Shown here: piece by piece, positions 29,205 to 29,311 of the stretch
How the letters are laid out: each line of letters opens with the position of its first letter
Numbering within the stretch: position 1 is the first letter of the stretch
Assembly: GCA_964625745.1 (NCBI GenBank)
Contig: CAZVCJ010000040.1
Location: 1 to 29,311 of the forward strand
Direction: 5' to 3'
Length of the DNA: 29,311 nt
Source of the DNA: CAZVCJ01 sp964625745
Lineage (GTDB): Bacteria; Chloroflexota; Anaerolineae; VGOG01
Notes under the pieces: generated by a model
Seen by the model: the letters and a program-made list of their open reading frames with translations, nothing else
What the model was told of the DNA's origin: nothing
Database searches by the model: none
Translations under genes and position numbers: made by a program

Positions 29205-29311
29205 CCCAGTTTGCTAGAATAGGTATTGTGTGATAGAATTTAGATGAGCCAAAAAGGGGGATGGTTCAATTACGGGCAGAAATAGGTTGACACTTTGGGC
29301 ACCTTTAAAAA
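29205..29311. other. Right-end spacer without a gene
   Basis: No ORF or RNA gene is visible in the last 107 bp. TTGACA at 29287-29292 could be a -35 box, but its -10 would fall at the window edge. The ending CACTTTGGGCACCTTTAAAAA could be the edge of a repeated sequence that stopped the assembly. Confidence 0.4.

Overview
This window looks like a contig from a GC-rich, probably uncultivated bacterium. My best guess is Chloroflexota (Anaerolineae-like). That rests on general impression: an indirect Gln-tRNA pathway, a MinCDE/RodA/class A PBP envelope set, NDP-forming acyl-CoA synthetase, many small toxin-antitoxin-type genes, and spacers full of short palindromes and degenerate word arrays. 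No single gene proves the phylum. The window opens inside a 23S rRNA gene and ends in anonymous sequence. One 100-N assembly gap lies at 13483-13582.

Layout. (1) 1-888, plus strand: 3' part of 23S rRNA, 5S rRNA and a strong terminator. (2) 909-2453, plus strand: promoter, then surE and mpg in a one-base-overlap operon ending in a palindrome that has been captured into the mpg reading frame. (3) 21140 down to 2454: a nearly unbroken minus-strand block. In transcription order it holds gatC, a fused nucleotidyltransferase-HEPN gene, gatA, an orphan hicB, a TumA/TumE-like toxin-antitoxin pair, galU, then an acyl-CoA cluster (thiolase-like protein, DUF35 protein, ATP-grasp/CoA-ligase fusion, PIN remnant, acetoacetate-CoA ligase), then minC-minD-minE-rodA-DUF362, a three-gene nucleotidyltransferase module, gltX, tRNA-Gln(CUG) and a small zincin. 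(4) 21142-21843, minus: a VTT/DedA-type membrane protein with its own near-consensus promoter. (5) 21891-27226, plus: HIT-family protein, a large class A penicillin-binding protein with an Ig-like C-terminal extension, and a GT9 glycosyltransferase, closed by a terminator. (6) 27227-29311, plus: AT-rich leader, a tandem pair of small MerR/BldC-like DNA-binding genes, a highly structured spacer, and an MBL-fold hydrolase between two terminators.

How the genes connect. tRNA-Gln, gltX, gatC and gatA together describe the transamidation route to Gln-tRNA(Gln); the tRNA carries the U1-A72 pair associated with that route. Nucleotidyltransferase-fold genes sit inside or next to both parts of this pathway. 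minCDE, rodA, the PBP, galU and the GT9 enzyme serve septum placement, wall synthesis and surface glycans. The acyl-CoA cluster could take acetoacetate to acetyl-CoA and then to acetate with ATP recovery, but its thiolase lacks the usual cysteine nucleophile, so a different C-C bond reaction with the DUF35 partner is likely.

The most striking non-gene theme is how many small repeats have entered coding sequence: a palindrome forming the end of mpg, an in-frame tandem duplication in gltX, a word array inside the ATP-grasp domain, a C7/G7 palindrome translated in both the GT9 gene and (apparently) across the assembly gap, and a MITE-like element supplying the thiolase stop codon. All coordinates, motifs and alignments here were read by eye; no database search was run.
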